Source: Methanolobus vulcani
GTDB taxonomy: Archaea > Halobacteriota > Methanosarcinia > Methanosarcinales > Methanosarcinaceae
Direction of reading: 5' to 3'
Assembly: GCF_900100715.1 (NCBI RefSeq)
Contig: NZ_FNCA01000010.1
Coordinates: forward strand, 1 to 64,000
Length of the DNA: 64,000 bases
The notes under the pieces: model-generated
Seen by the model: the letters and a program-made list of their open reading frames with translations, nothing else
Told to the model about the DNA's origin: nothing
Database searches by the model: none
Part shown: piece after piece, positions 34,140 to 44,090 of the stretch
Layout: each line of letters begins with the position of its first letter
How positions within the stretch are numbered: the stretch's first letter is position 1
Made by a program: the position numbers and the translations under genes

Positions 34140-35831
34140 ATGATGGAACCCCGGGATCTAATTATTGAGGAAACAATTCCAGTTGAAAACGAAGAAGTCT
34201 ATAAAAGAGAAAAAGACCCTTCCAGATTATCCACTTTAGTTACTAATATCAAGTCGGGAATCCATTCAATCAGACACCCACGTACCAGGCTTCCTGATTA
34301 TGATCCTGAATTACATGGACCTTTAGTGGAATTTGAAGTTCCTGATGGCTATCAAGAGGTTGAACGTTACTGGGTAAATGAACCTTATTCATTCATCATT
34401 ATATTAGAACGAGGAAACATCAATTATTATCATGTGATTGAGCCAAAGCTAACCTTATATGAAAAGGACATTCTTGAAAGGGTATATGATGATCTTCAGG
34501 ACATTCTCAGTCTTGGAGGTGTCAGCACAGATAGAAACAAAGAAACCGTGCTCATTGAACATGCTCTAACTCTTTTCAACAGGTATCATGCAAGTCTGGA
34601 AATATCTTCAGCTTACAAAATATTCTATTATCTGAAACGTAATTTCCTTGGTCATGACCGTATAAACTCACTGATGCTGGATCCTGGTATAGAGGATATC
34701 TCATGTGATGGAATAGATATCCCGGTTTTCATGTATCATAACAAGTACCGCAATATCAAAACAAACATTTCTTTTAGCGAAGAGGAACTTAATTCTCTTG
34801 TAATAAAGCTCTGCCAGAAAAGTGGTAAGCATATCTCTGTTGGTGAACCAATGGTAGATGCAACCCTTCCTGATGGTTCTCGTCTTCAGGCAACACTTGG
34901 AAAAGAGATCACAACAAGAGGCAGCTCTTTTACTATCAGGAAATTCCGTGGCGATCCTATCACACCTATCGATCTTGTAAATTATAATACATGTAACATT
35001 GAAATGATGGCATATTTCTGGCTTGCAATGGAAAACGGTGATTGTGCCATATTCGCAGGGGGTACCGCATCAGGAAAAACATCTCTGCTCAATGCAGTTT
35101 CGCTATTTGTCCCGCCTTTATCAAAAGTTGTATCTATTGAAGATACGAGAGAACTCACACTTCATCACGATAACTGGATAGCAGGTGTCACACGTAAACC
35201 ATTGAATGCAAACAGTGCAGGCGAGATATCCATGTATGACCTGTTGCGTTCAGCCCTCAGGCAAAGGCCGGAATACATACTTGTGGGAGAGATCAGGGGA
35301 GAAGAAGCCCTCACATTGTTCCAGGCCATATCCACAGGACATGCAACTTATTCCACAATGCACGCAGGTGATGTCCAGACCGTTGTCAACAGGCTTGACA
35401 GTCCACCGCTTAATGTTCCTCATGTGATGCTTCAATCACTTGATATCCTGAGTATCCAGATGCAGACATTCGTGAATAATAAAAGGGTTCGCAGAACACA
35501 GAGTCTTGTGGAATTTACAGGTATAGATGCCAAGACCGGCTACATAAGAATAAACGAACTCTATCGCTGGGACCCAATTAGTGATACTTTCATTAAGACC
35601 GGCGATTCGTACACCCTGAACAAGGTTATGATCGCCAGGGGATGGGACAGGAACAGACTTGCAGATGAACTGGATAATAGAGTCCGCATCCTCACGTATC
35701 TTCGCGAGAAGAACATGAGGGATTATGTAAGAATATCTCTTGTAGTGCAGGCTTATGATGCAAATCCTGATAGTGTTATTGAAGCCATGGAAGCAGATAC
35801 CCTGCAGACAATGATAGAACAGAACATGTAG
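34140..35831 (+). CDS. Type II/IV secretion-system ATPase (archaeal pilus assembly, GspE/PilB-like)
   Basis: 563 residues. The N-terminal 200 residues are family-specific; the ATPase has Walker A FAGGTASGKTSLL, Asp box VSIEDTRELTLHHDNW, Walker B YILVGEIRGEEA and His box STMHAGDVQ. It drives assembly of type IV pili or related surface filaments at the cytoplasmic membrane. It starts a four-gene operon with a membrane platform protein and two pilin-like proteins. There are no flagellin, FlaH or FlaF/G genes, so this is a pilus rather than an archaellum system. Confidence 0.9.
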   Translation: MMEPRDLIIEETIPVENEEVYKREKDPSRLSTLVTNIKSGIHSIRHPRTRLPDYDPELHGPLVEFEVPDGYQEVERYWVNEPYSFIIILERGNINYYHVIEPKLTLYEKDILERVYDDLQDILSLGGVSTDRNKETVLIEHALTLFNRYHASLEISSAYKIFYYLKRNFLGHDRINSLMLDPGIEDISCDGIDIPVFMYHNKYRNIKTNISFSEEELNSLVIKLCQKSGKHISVGEPMVDATLPDGSRLQATLGKEITTRGSSFTIRKFRGDPITPIDLVNYNTCNIEMMAYFWLAMENGDCAIFAGGTASGKTSLLNAVSLFVPPLSKVVSIEDTRELTLHHDNWIAGVTRKPLNANSAGEISMYDLLRSALRQRPEYILVGEIRGEEALTLFQAISTGHATYSTMHAGDVQTVVNRLDSPPLNVPHVMLQSLDILSIQMQTFVNNKRVRRTQSLVEFTGIDAKTGYIRINELYRWDPISDTFIKTGDSYTLNKVMIARGWDRNRLADELDNRVRILTYLREKNMRDYVRISLVVQAYDANPDSVIEAMEADTLQTMIEQNM

Positions 35832-35842
35832 GAGATTCTGGT

Positions 35843-37789
35843 ATGGATATCATTGACTCAACTGCCCACTTTATATTTGGAAAATATGTGAGGAGAAACA
35901 TCGATCGATATGAAGACCAGCGTTTGTTGATACGCAAAGCAGGACTGGGTATGCTTGTTGAGCAATATATTGCCCAGACCTATTTCTTTTCCCTTGTCAT
36001 GGCACTGTTTGCAGGTTTTGTAGGGCTGTTTGCCGGATACTATCTTCTTGGGAACGTAAGGCCATATATGTTAGGTATTGGAACTGGAATTCCATGGATC
36101 TGGTCCAATTTCCATTTGTTGCTAAGTATAGGAATGGCTGCTCTTTTTTCTGTGATAGCCTGCTCATTGACATATTACATTTTCATGTCTATACCTGAAG
36201 TTCAGGCAAATGTAAGAAGCTCTCTTATAAATCAGTCCCTTCCCCACACAACTGCATATCTTTATGCAATGAGCCACGGCGGTGGAATGAATCTTATTGA
36301 TATTATGAAATCACTGGCACAGAACTATTACATATATGGTGCTGCAGCAGAAGAAGTTGGTTATATTGTAAAGGATATGGAATACTATGGGACCGATCTT
36401 CTTCATGCTTTTGACCGTGCAGGACAGAGAAGTCCTTCCAAGAAATTCAAGGACTTCCTGGATGGAATGACATCCATTGTGAACAGTGGTGGTGATGTAA
36501 CCTCATATCTCAAGGCTAAGAATGACCAGTATCGTCTCACAGCTACAAAGGAACAGAAAATATTCTTTGAGACTCTTAGTGTACTTGCAGAAGTATACAT
36601 CTCAGCTTTTGTTGCAGGTCCGCTATTCTTGATAACTATCCTTGTAGTTCTTGGACTTATTAATTCAAGTTCAGCCGGCATTCTTAATCTAATAGTTTAT
36701 CTGATAATCCCAATTGGAACAGTGATATTCCTTCTTCTGTTAAATTCACTTACAAATGATAATCCCAAGATTCCCGATTTCTATATGGTAGAAAAGAAAC
36801 TTGATGTTTTTTTCCATGTGGAATTAATGGAGGGTGAACCTGATGAGGAAGTTAAAAGGAAAAAGATGCGCAATTATGCCAGGATCGTAAAGTTCATGGA
36901 CAAAGTCACTCATCCGCTGGCACTTTTCACAAATAATCCCTCTTATGTCCTATTAGTCACTGTACCTGCTTCACTATTGTACTTGTTCTATACAGTTAAT
37001 CAATACATAAATATTGCAAATATTCTCTATATCAACAGCTTCAATGTTCTGACATTAAGCATAGTCGATGATCAGATATTTATTGCCCTCATCATTCTGC
37101 TTGTGCCTTACATCATATTTGATGAGTTACGGAATTATCGCGTAAACCAGATAGAAGCTCATATTCCGGATTTTCTCAATAATCTTGCAAGTATAAATGA
37201 GGCTGGAATTCTTCTTGTTGATGCTATTGTCATGAGTATGCAGCTTAAGATAGGAATCCTCCATTCAGAAGTAAAACGTCTTGTCAATGATATTTCATGG
37301 GGAGCAAAACTTGATGATGCATTGAAAAAATTCGAGTTCCGGATACGCACTGAAATGACCAGACGCATCATTAACCTGATAATTAAAGCCAATGAGGCAA
37401 CCGGTGACATAAAAAGCGTACTTGCAATTGCAGCTCATGATGCTGATATTCAAAGACAGCTTAAAAAAGAACGTAATGCAGAGATGTTTGTTTACGTTTT
37501 TATTATCTACATTGCTTTTATGGTCTTCCTGTTCATTGTTTATATACTGGCAGCTTATTTCCTGCCGGCAATGCCCGCATCTACTGAAGGTACTATTTCA
37601 GGTTTGAGTCTGTCAAATGCTTTTGACCTTGAAAAATACACTTTGATATTTTTCCATGCTGCTATGATACAGGGTTTCTGTTCAGGTCTGGTAGCAGGAA
37701 AAATGGGAGGGGGAACCATTCATTCAGGTTACAAGCATTCCATCATGATGATGTCTATTGCTTACCTGCTGTTTGCATTCTTCATCTGA
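35843..37789 (+). CDS. TadC/FlaJ-like membrane platform protein with two T2SSF domains
   Basis: 648 residues, about nine hydrophobic segments. Two T2SSF domains can be seen: one around residues 125-290 (LPHTTAYLYAMSHGGGMNLIDIMKSLAQ) and one around 435-600 (DFLNNLASINEAGILLVDAIVMS). The duplication and length match archaeal pilus platform proteins paired with GspE-type ATPases. It anchors the ATPase and takes part in pilin extraction. Starts 11 bp after the ATPase gene; ribosome site GGAG at 35831-35834. Confidence 0.9.
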   Translation: MDIIDSTAHFIFGKYVRRNIDRYEDQRLLIRKAGLGMLVEQYIAQTYFFSLVMALFAGFVGLFAGYYLLGNVRPYMLGIGTGIPWIWSNFHLLLSIGMAALFSVIACSLTYYIFMSIPEVQANVRSSLINQSLPHTTAYLYAMSHGGGMNLIDIMKSLAQNYYIYGAAAEEVGYIVKDMEYYGTDLLHAFDRAGQRSPSKKFKDFLDGMTSIVNSGGDVTSYLKAKNDQYRLTATKEQKIFFETLSVLAEVYISAFVAGPLFLITILVVLGLINSSSAGILNLIVYLIIPIGTVIFLLLLNSLTNDNPKIPDFYMVEKKLDVFFHVELMEGEPDEEVKRKKMRNYARIVKFMDKVTHPLALFTNNPSYVLLVTVPASLLYLFYTVNQYINIANILYINSFNVLTLSIVDDQIFIALIILLVPYIIFDELRNYRVNQIEAHIPDFLNNLASINEAGILLVDAIVMSMQLKIGILHSEVKRLVNDISWGAKLDDALKKFEFRIRTEMTRRIINLIIKANEATGDIKSVLAIAAHDADIQRQLKKERNAEMFVYVFIIYIAFMVFLFIVYILAAYFLPAMPASTEGTISGLSLSNAFDLEKYTLIFFHAAMIQGFCSGLVAGKMGGGTIHSGYKHSIMMMSIAYLLFAFFI

Positions 37790-37799
37790 GGTGAAATAC

Positions 37800-39743
37800 A
37801 TGGGAGCACAGCTTGATAATGTAAAATCCAAAGTCATGGAAATCTTCCATGATGAAAATGCAGTATCCGAAATAATCGGTGAGGTTCTTTTGACAGCCAT
37901 AGCCGTGCTTGCATTTTCAGTAATAGCTGTATTCGTGTTCTCATATCTTCATGCAGATAATGTAGTGCATGCAGATGTTGATGGTTGGGTGGATGTCAAT
38001 TCAGATACTGTCTACCTGAGACATTCAGGCGGTGAGAATATTGACCTCAATAAAGTGAAAATAATTCTCAATCTGAACGGTACACGCAGGGACATGTCCT
38101 CATCTCAGCTTAAACAGATAACAGGGGACAATAGCTGGCATCTTGGACAGACAATAGCTATTGATACGGATGTCCTGTGGAATACCACGATCAATGAAAA
38201 TGATTATGTTGGAATGATACTACTTCAGACCGATTCAAATACCATTATTGAAAGCGGTTCTCTTCTTGGAGAAGAAATAGGAATGGTTTCAGGATCAAAT
38301 GGAAATGTAACTGGGCAACAATATGCTCCAGTTGCTGATTTTACATATTCACCTTCAAACCCCGGCACATTTGAAACAGTTACCTTCACCGATCGGTCAT
38401 CTGATGCTGATGGAACTGTTGTTGGCTGGTCATGGAACTTTGGTGACGGAGGAACTTCCATCAGCCAGTATCCTTCATATCATTATTCTTCAGCGGGAAC
38501 CTATACAATAACTCTTACTGTTACTGATAATGATGGCAAGACAGATGTTACTTCTCAGAATGTGGTTGTAGTGGCTCCTCCAGGTATCTTTGCAAACCAG
38601 ATAACCCTGAACAAACCATCAAAGGGTGGTGTAATTAAAAATGGAGGATATATCAGTTTTACAAATGATGGTAATTACCGATATGTAGACATAGACAGCA
38701 TCAGGTATAATTTGAACCAAAACGATGAGGTCAAACTTGAAGTTGTAAATGACCAAACATCAGGTACCATTTCTATGAGTATCACTAATTCCCAGATATC
38801 AACATTTGATCTGAATGTTAATCTGTACATAAATGGTGTTTTGCAGGATACAGGCCAGGTTACTAATATCTATGTCCAGCCAATATCAAATTACTATTCA
38901 ACTTTAAAGTATGAGCTTCCATCTGATTCCAGCCAGACTTATCTTGAAGCAGAAGGTAATACGATCATTAACTGGGAAACCAATAATTCCGCGATTAACA
39001 TTTCGAATATAGGTTTCTATGGTTCAGGCAACACTCAGGTCAATTTCAATCCTTCAAGCACATATATTAAGTGCAGTGGCTATTACGAGCTTTCATCTCC
39101 TGAAGTGTTGGCAACACCATCAGTTATTCCTGTTTCAAGATGGAAGTTCGATGAGAATTCAGGTTCTATTGCTTATGACAGTGTTGATGGTAACGATGCA
39201 TATATCAACAATGCTCATTGGTCCAGTACAGCAATAAACGGAACCTCTATGAGGTTTGACGGAAATGGTGCCTATCTTGTGGTCTCCGATAATGATTCAC
39301 TGGATTTCGATCAGAATATGAGTCTGGTTTTCTGGTTGAGGCTTAATACCAACAATGATGTGTGCTTAATTGGAAAGGGAATGGATGAAGTGGATAATTT
39401 TGACCTTTTTGCCACAGGTGGAGAACTCTATTTCGAGTGGACAAATGCAGGATATCATTATATACAGACATCAGCTATGAACCTTCAGAAAAATGTCTGG
39501 TATCAGATTGGTGTTGTTGTTGATGGAAGCGATGTGAAATTTTACAAAGATGCTACATTTGTCGAATCACTTTCAATGGACGGTTTCCCTCTTGTACCCA
39601 ATAATCACGATCTTTGGATGGGGAGGCAGAACTATGGCAACAATGACTATTATTTACGCGGTTATCTTGATGAGGTCGAGATATACAATGTAACGCTGAG
39701 TGAGTCTGATATGGCTGCTTATTATGCGAGGACGAACCCATGA
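37800..39743 (+). CDS. Large pilin-like adhesin with PKD and LamG domains
   Basis: 647 residues from ATG 37800 (GAGGTG 5-6 bases upstream). Residues 20-50 (NAVSEIIGEVLLTAIAVLAF) are an archaeal type IV pilin N-terminus: a charged start, then the hydrophobic helix that packs into the filament. About 175-262 is a PKD domain (PVADFTYSPSNPGTFETVTF and SWNFGDGG), and about 450-640 a concanavalin A-like LamG domain (SRWKFDENSGSIAYDS to the end). Pilins are usually below 200 residues, so this is a filament-tip or wall-linked adhesin candidate that could bind sugars or other cells. Overlaps the next gene by 4 bp. Confidence 0.85.
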   Translation: MGAQLDNVKSKVMEIFHDENAVSEIIGEVLLTAIAVLAFSVIAVFVFSYLHADNVVHADVDGWVDVNSDTVYLRHSGGENIDLNKVKIILNLNGTRRDMSSSQLKQITGDNSWHLGQTIAIDTDVLWNTTINENDYVGMILLQTDSNTIIESGSLLGEEIGMVSGSNGNVTGQQYAPVADFTYSPSNPGTFETVTFTDRSSDADGTVVGWSWNFGDGGTSISQYPSYHYSSAGTYTITLTVTDNDGKTDVTSQNVVVVAPPGIFANQITLNKPSKGGVIKNGGYISFTNDGNYRYVDIDSIRYNLNQNDEVKLEVVNDQTSGTISMSITNSQISTFDLNVNLYINGVLQDTGQVTNIYVQPISNYYSTLKYELPSDSSQTYLEAEGNTIINWETNNSAINISNIGFYGSGNTQVNFNPSSTYIKCSGYYELSSPEVLATPSVIPVSRWKFDENSGSIAYDSVDGNDAYINNAHWSSTAINGTSMRFDGNGAYLVVSDNDSLDFDQNMSLVFWLRLNTNNDVCLIGKGMDEVDNFDLFATGGELYFEWTNAGYHYIQTSAMNLQKNVWYQIGVVVDGSDVKFYKDATFVESLSMDGFPLVPNNHDLWMGRQNYGNNDYYLRGYLDEVEIYNVTLSESDMAAYYARTNP

Positions 39744-40669
39744 GTAAAATGGAAAATGATTCTTGTAGGAGCAAGCAAATGGGTGTGAAAGATTTCCTGT
39801 CCAGTGAACAAGCAATCTCTGCTGCTGTCTCTGCTGTCCTTCTATTTGGTATAGTGGTATCTGTGATCACACTTGTTTATGTCCAGTACATACCTGAATG
39901 GAAAACCTCTGCCGAGCAGTCACATATGGATGATGTCTTTTATGATATGTCAGGAATGAAAAATGAACTGGATATCCTTTCAGGTTATGCCAGGACTGAT
40001 CCTTACATAAGTCTTTCTGTAAGTGTTCCGATTAAAATGGGTGGAGCTTCATTGCCCATATTCAGCCCGGAAAAATCGAGTGGAAGACTCACTGTGAATG
40101 AGGATAATTTTGGAATTAATATTGTGGGAACTACTCCAGGAATAGATTATAATAGTGATTCTCTGCTACTTAACCTTGGAACCGTGAGTTACAAGTCTGA
40201 CAATAATTATTTTGTCAATCAGAAATATGCTTATGAGGGTGGCTCTCTCATTCTGGCACAGAACAGTTACTCTTTGATGCGTCTTGGTCCCCAGATGGAT
40301 ATCAGAAGGACTGATAATTCCACCAATATTACTGTGGAATTTAATGTAATTGATCTGAATGGTCCAAGAAAAGCTATCAGTAGTAATTCTATAGAGGAGG
40401 TTAATTTCAGAACAAATGGTTCTGATTCCCTGTATTGGGATGGTGTCATGTTTACTGATATGACAATGACAATCCAGACCTTATATCCTTCTTCCTGGAA
40501 AAGTTATTTTGAAACTTTGGCTGCTGATGCAGGACTTGGCGATACAGAATACTCTGTCAGTTCTAATGACACAGCAGTTGTATTTTTTCTGGCGGGAAGT
40601 TCCGGGGAAGATATCAAAATAAATGTTACAAAGACCTTTTTTGATGCAAGGCTGAATCTTTTGTCCTGA
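39740..40669 (+). CDS. Second pilin-like protein
   Basis: 309 residues. After about 25 polar and basic residues, SSEQAISAAVSAVLLFGIVVS forms a pilin-type hydrophobic helix (about 23-48), followed by a beta-rich external domain with repeats of Asn/Ser-rich loops and many N-glycosylation-type NXS/T sites. It is likely a minor pilin that works with the PKD/LamG protein. Start overlaps the stop of the preceding gene (ATGA), giving translational coupling. Last gene of the operon. Confidence 0.8.
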   Translation: MSKMENDSCRSKQMGVKDFLSSEQAISAAVSAVLLFGIVVSVITLVYVQYIPEWKTSAEQSHMDDVFYDMSGMKNELDILSGYARTDPYISLSVSVPIKMGGASLPIFSPEKSSGRLTVNEDNFGINIVGTTPGIDYNSDSLLLNLGTVSYKSDNNYFVNQKYAYEGGSLILAQNSYSLMRLGPQMDIRRTDNSTNITVEFNVIDLNGPRKAISSNSIEEVNFRTNGSDSLYWDGVMFTDMTMTIQTLYPSSWKSYFETLAADAGLGDTEYSVSSNDTAVVFFLAGSSGEDIKINVTKTFFDARLNLLS

Positions 40670-40765
40670 TGATTTATTTATGATTCCCGATCTTAGGCAA
40701 CGATTAGTTTTGGAAATACTTAGTTTCATCAATGATGAGATCAAATATTTAAATGGGGATTTTTG

Positions 40766-41782
40766 ATGATAAAGGAAGCTATGCTCTATGAGAAACTTGA
40801 TGACGATAAGGTCCAGTGCAAACTATGTGCTCACAGGTGCAGGATATCACCTGAGAAACGTGGTTTTTGCGCAGTGAGAGAAAACCGCGAAGGAACTCTT
40901 TATACGCTGAATTATAATGTGGTCTCAAGTGAAGCTCTTGATCCTATTGAGAAAAAACCTTTGTATCATTTTTACCCTGGTTCAGTTGTTTATTCTCTTG
41001 GGACGATCGGATGCAATTTCAGGTGTAAGCACTGCCAGAACTGGACAATTTCACAGATAAGCATAGATGAGGCAGATGCTATTGAGATTACTCCTGAAAT
41101 GGCTGTAAGAAGGGCAGTAGCTTCCGGTGCAAGATCAATAGCATGGACTTATAATGAGCCGACAATATGGTTTGAGTACACCTATGATTGTGCCAGGCTT
41201 GCAAAGGAAGCGGGACTTGCTACAGTTTATGTTACAAACGGATACATCACTCAGGAAGCTCTGGAAACGATTGCTCCATATCTTGATGCTTTCAGGGTGG
41301 ATATCAAGGCTTTTACTGAGAATTTCTACAGGGATATTACAAGTGCAAAGCTTGCTCCGGTTCTTGAGTCTGCAAAACTTGCAAAGGAGCTTGGAATGCA
41401 TGTGGAAGTTGTGAATCTGGTTATTCCAACTCTTAATGATTCTGAGATTGAGATACGTGAAATGTCTAAGTGGATCTTTGAGAACCTGGGCGCAGACACT
41501 CCTATCCATTTTACACGTTTCCATCCATACTACAAGTTGCAGGATATTCGCTCCACCCCTCTGGAGACACTTGAGATGGCTTATTCTGTTGCCAGGGAAG
41601 AAGGCATGAGATATGTGTACATAGGCAATGTCCCGGGAAATGGTCACGAGCATACTTTCTGTCCAGAATGCGGAGAACTTCTTATAAAACGAGGAACGTT
41701 TGGGCTGGACACATACAAACTGACAGGTAAGGGTACTTGCCCACGTTGCGGCACTCCAATCAGTGTTGTGTTGGATGATTAG
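40766..41782 (+). CDS. amrS: AmmeMemoRadiSam-system radical SAM enzyme (AmrS-like)
   Basis: 338 residues from ATG 40766, with GGGGAT 5-10 bases upstream. A Cys-rich N-terminus (CKLCAHRC, RGFC) precedes the radical SAM motif C83-X3-C87-X2-C90 (GCNFRCKHCQNW). The sequence continues with TIWFEYTYDCARLAKEAGL and VDIKAFTENFYRDIT, and ends in a zinc ribbon (CPECGELL, CPRCGTP). The group usually occurs with AMMECR1 and MEMO proteins; neither is nearby. Function is not settled; a protein or RNA modification is likely. It resembles pyruvate formate-lyase activases. Confidence 0.9.
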   Translation: MIKEAMLYEKLDDDKVQCKLCAHRCRISPEKRGFCAVRENREGTLYTLNYNVVSSEALDPIEKKPLYHFYPGSVVYSLGTIGCNFRCKHCQNWTISQISIDEADAIEITPEMAVRRAVASGARSIAWTYNEPTIWFEYTYDCARLAKEAGLATVYVTNGYITQEALETIAPYLDAFRVDIKAFTENFYRDITSAKLAPVLESAKLAKELGMHVEVVNLVIPTLNDSEIEIREMSKWIFENLGADTPIHFTRFHPYYKLQDIRSTPLETLEMAYSVAREEGMRYVYIGNVPGNGHEHTFCPECGELLIKRGTFGLDTYKLTGKGTCPRCGTPISVVLDD

Positions 41783-42076
41783 AGCAGGTTAGGGCATTTT
41801 CTCTAATATTATCTTTGTGAAAATAATGTTCCTGTAACTGTATGGTGTTACTGTATATTAATACTATACTGCTCTCGACCCCTTTGTTTCTACTGGAACA
41901 TATATTTTGTATGATATATAATCATTATCATAATGATGAAGTAAAATTTACGGATAAATATTGAATGAAAATTGGGTCAAAAATGGTTCAAAATAGGACC
42001 AAAAAAGCCCTGCAATCAAAAGGTTTAAAAGCAATAAGTGCATTAGAAGGATTCGCGCGTGAGCGCCATGCTGAGA
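41783..42076. other. Intergenic stretch before the tRNA genes
   Basis: No protein gene seen. A near-perfect palindrome TCATTAT-C-ATAATGA lies at 41922-41936. A TATA-like TTTAAAA at about 42023-42030 is a possible tRNA promoter. Confidence 0.4.
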
Positions 42077-42149
42077 GCCGCAATAACTCAGTTGGTAGAG
42101 TGTCTGGCTGTTAACCAGAATGTCACAGGTTCGAGCCCTGTTTGCGGCG
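42077..42149 (+). tRNA. tRNA-Asn (GUU)
   Basis: 73 nt. Acceptor GCCGCAA pairs with TTGCGGC, D stem ACTC/GAGT, anticodon stem TCTGG/CCAGA with loop CTGTTAA (anticodon GTT), T stem ACAGG/CCTGT with TTCGAGC loop. Discriminator G. CCA is not encoded. Confidence 0.96.
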
Positions 42150-42169
42150 CTTCAAACTTTTCTCGTATT

Positions 42170-42244
42170 GGGCCTGTAGCTTAGCCAGGTTAGAGCGCTC
42201 GGCTCATAACCGAGCGGTCACCGGTTCGAATCCGGTTAGGCCCA
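42170..42244 (+). tRNA. tRNA with CAU anticodon (Met or Ile2)
   Basis: 75 nt. Acceptor GGGCCTG pairs with TAGGCCC, anticodon stem CTCGG/CCGAG with loop CTCATAA (anticodon CAT), T stem CCGG/CCGG-type with TTCGAAT loop, discriminator A. It lies 20 nt after tRNA-Asn and is probably co-transcribed. The GGGCC start and A73 look more like the Ile2 tRNA, whose wobble C is converted to agmatidine, than like elongator Met, but I cannot exclude Met. It is not the initiator. Confidence 0.93.
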
Positions 42245-42365
42245 CTTAAAAACATTATATTCTCTCTTAATAATTGTGTTACTCGCTTTTTTCAATTAAA
42301 TAAAATTACAAAATGAGCATTCTACAGAGTTTACGCAGAGAAGGACCAATTCATATACAAAACGC

Positions 42366-44069
42366 TTAATATGTAAGTTCATCCAATGGAAGAGAAATTG
42401 TGAAAGTACTGCCTTTTCCAACTTCACTTTCTACCTGAAGAGTTCCTCCATGCATCTTTACATATTCTTTTACAAGAGTAAGTCCAAGTCCAGCACCTCC
42501 ATATTTGCGTGTGGTTGAATCATCTGCCTGTACAAATGGCATGAATATCTTCTTTATATCTTCATCTGTGATGCCAATTCCACTATCTATTACGGATATT
42601 TCAAGGCTGTTATCTTTTTTTCTAACAATGATATTAACCCTGCCATCTTCCGGTGTGAACTTAATAGCATTCTCGACCAGATTAAAAATGATGCCTCTGA
42701 ACTTGTTGAAATCAGCTTTTATAATAGGTATATTTTCTTCGATGCTGCTATCTATTGATATGTTCTTTTTTGAAGATAAGAATTTAGCTCTTTTTTGTAC
42801 GTCTTCGATAACATTCTTGATAGTAATCAATTCTGGTTTGAATTCCAGACTTCCACATTCGATCTCAGATAGATCAAGTACCTGATTAACAAGATTTAAT
42901 AGTGATTTTCCACTGTTATATATTATCTGAAGGTATTTCTCCTGTTCTTTATTAAGTTCTCCAGTAGTTCCTTCTATCATAATATCTGAAAAGCCTAATA
43001 TGGAATTAAGAGGGGTCCTTAATTCATGGTTCATGTTCGATAAAAGATGTGATTTAAATCTGTTTGCATCTTCAGCACTTATTCTTGCAAGCAACATTTG
43101 TTTCTCTGCTTGCTTACGCTCAGTGATATCAAAAACGAAACCATCAACTATGAAAGAATCTCCATTTCTTTCATCACTCATCTTTATGTTGATCAGTATC
43201 CAAATTTGTTTTCCATCTGCCCTTAAAGCCTCATATTCATAATTTTCTACAAATCCCTGTTCTTTAAGTATGCCCAATATTTCTGTTCGAGACCTTGAGT
43301 TGTGATCTATTTTTCCCATATATTCTAAATAATCAATAGTTTCTTCAATAGTATCCAGCCCTAGAATTTTTGTCATTTCAGGATTTATCTGGATTATTGT
43401 ACCATCTGAATTTATGCGAAACATGCCTACTGGAACATTATTGATAAAATCCTGAAGCATACTCTCTTTTTCTTTTAGAGCATCCTGTGTTATCCTACGG
43501 GATAAATGATTCTTCAAAAGATTTCCTAGTAACATTGTTCCAATAGGATATATCAACATCACTGGAAAACTTATATTTTTTAAGACTTCAAATGCAAATG
43601 GCCAGGGTAACAATAACATGCAAAAGAGCATGACTATGTGAACAAGAAGACCAAAAACGTAGAAATCAAAAATACCTAAATATTTTTGTAATTTCTCATT
43701 GTTTCGCTTCCAAAACAATCCAAGTATCACAGAGGTCAATGTTACGGAAATACCAGCTAGTGTTCCCACACCACCCAGGTAAAGACGATATAGGGCTATG
43801 ATCAGTGCTCCTGTTATAGCAGGAACAAAGCCAAAAAAGAGACTTACGACAGATAATAGAATAGAGCGTGTATCGAAGAATAATCCAAAGGAAAGTTCCC
43901 ATGGATTTAGCATCAATGCAATACCTATCAGGCCAATAAGAATGCCAGAAATTATACTTTTCAAATGAGTATTGATCTCCACATTGGAGACAAAAACATC
44001 ATATAGAACACCTATGGAAAGAAGTAATGCTGCATTATTTATTAGTGCGATTATCATTTCGGAATTCAT
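42366..44069 (-). CDS. Membrane sensor histidine kinase with 5TM-LYT and PAS domains
   Basis: 567 residues from ATG 44069 (AAGGAT upstream; the frame extends to TTG 44090). Residues 1-190 hold five to six membrane helices with LYRLYLGGVGTLAG, the LYT-type sensor domain. A PAS domain covers about 205-325, HisKA about 335-405 with His in MNHELRTPLN, and HATPase about 445-560 with N-box LVENAIKFTP, DSGIGIT and GGAGLGLTLV. It senses an unknown signal at the membrane and phosphorylates a partner; no response regulator gene is near. It is complete, unlike the kinase at 331-1701. Confidence 0.93.
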   Translation of the reverse strand: MNSEMIIALINNAALLLSIGVLYDVFVSNVEINTHLKSIISGILIGLIGIALMLNPWELSFGLFFDTRSILLSVVSLFFGFVPAITGALIIALYRLYLGGVGTLAGISVTLTSVILGLFWKRNNEKLQKYLGIFDFYVFGLLVHIVMLFCMLLLPWPFAFEVLKNISFPVMLIYPIGTMLLGNLLKNHLSRRITQDALKEKESMLQDFINNVPVGMFRINSDGTIIQINPEMTKILGLDTIEETIDYLEYMGKIDHNSRSRTEILGILKEQGFVENYEYEALRADGKQIWILINIKMSDERNGDSFIVDGFVFDITERKQAEKQMLLARISAEDANRFKSHLLSNMNHELRTPLNSILGFSDIMIEGTTGELNKEQEKYLQIIYNSGKSLLNLVNQVLDLSEIECGSLEFKPELITIKNVIEDVQKRAKFLSSKKNISIDSSIEENIPIIKADFNKFRGIIFNLVENAIKFTPEDGRVNIIVRKKDNSLEISVIDSGIGITDEDIKKIFMPFVQADDSTTRKYGGAGLGLTLVKEYVKMHGGTLQVESEVGKGSTFTISLPLDELTY

Positions 44070-44090
44070 AATAATCCTTGTTTTGAACAA

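Noticed and set aside
34140-40669. Archaellum (motility) operon
   Set aside because: The ATPase and platform protein resemble ArlI and ArlJ, but no archaellin, ArlH, ArlF, ArlG or chemotaxis genes are present and the pilin-like proteins are adhesin-like.
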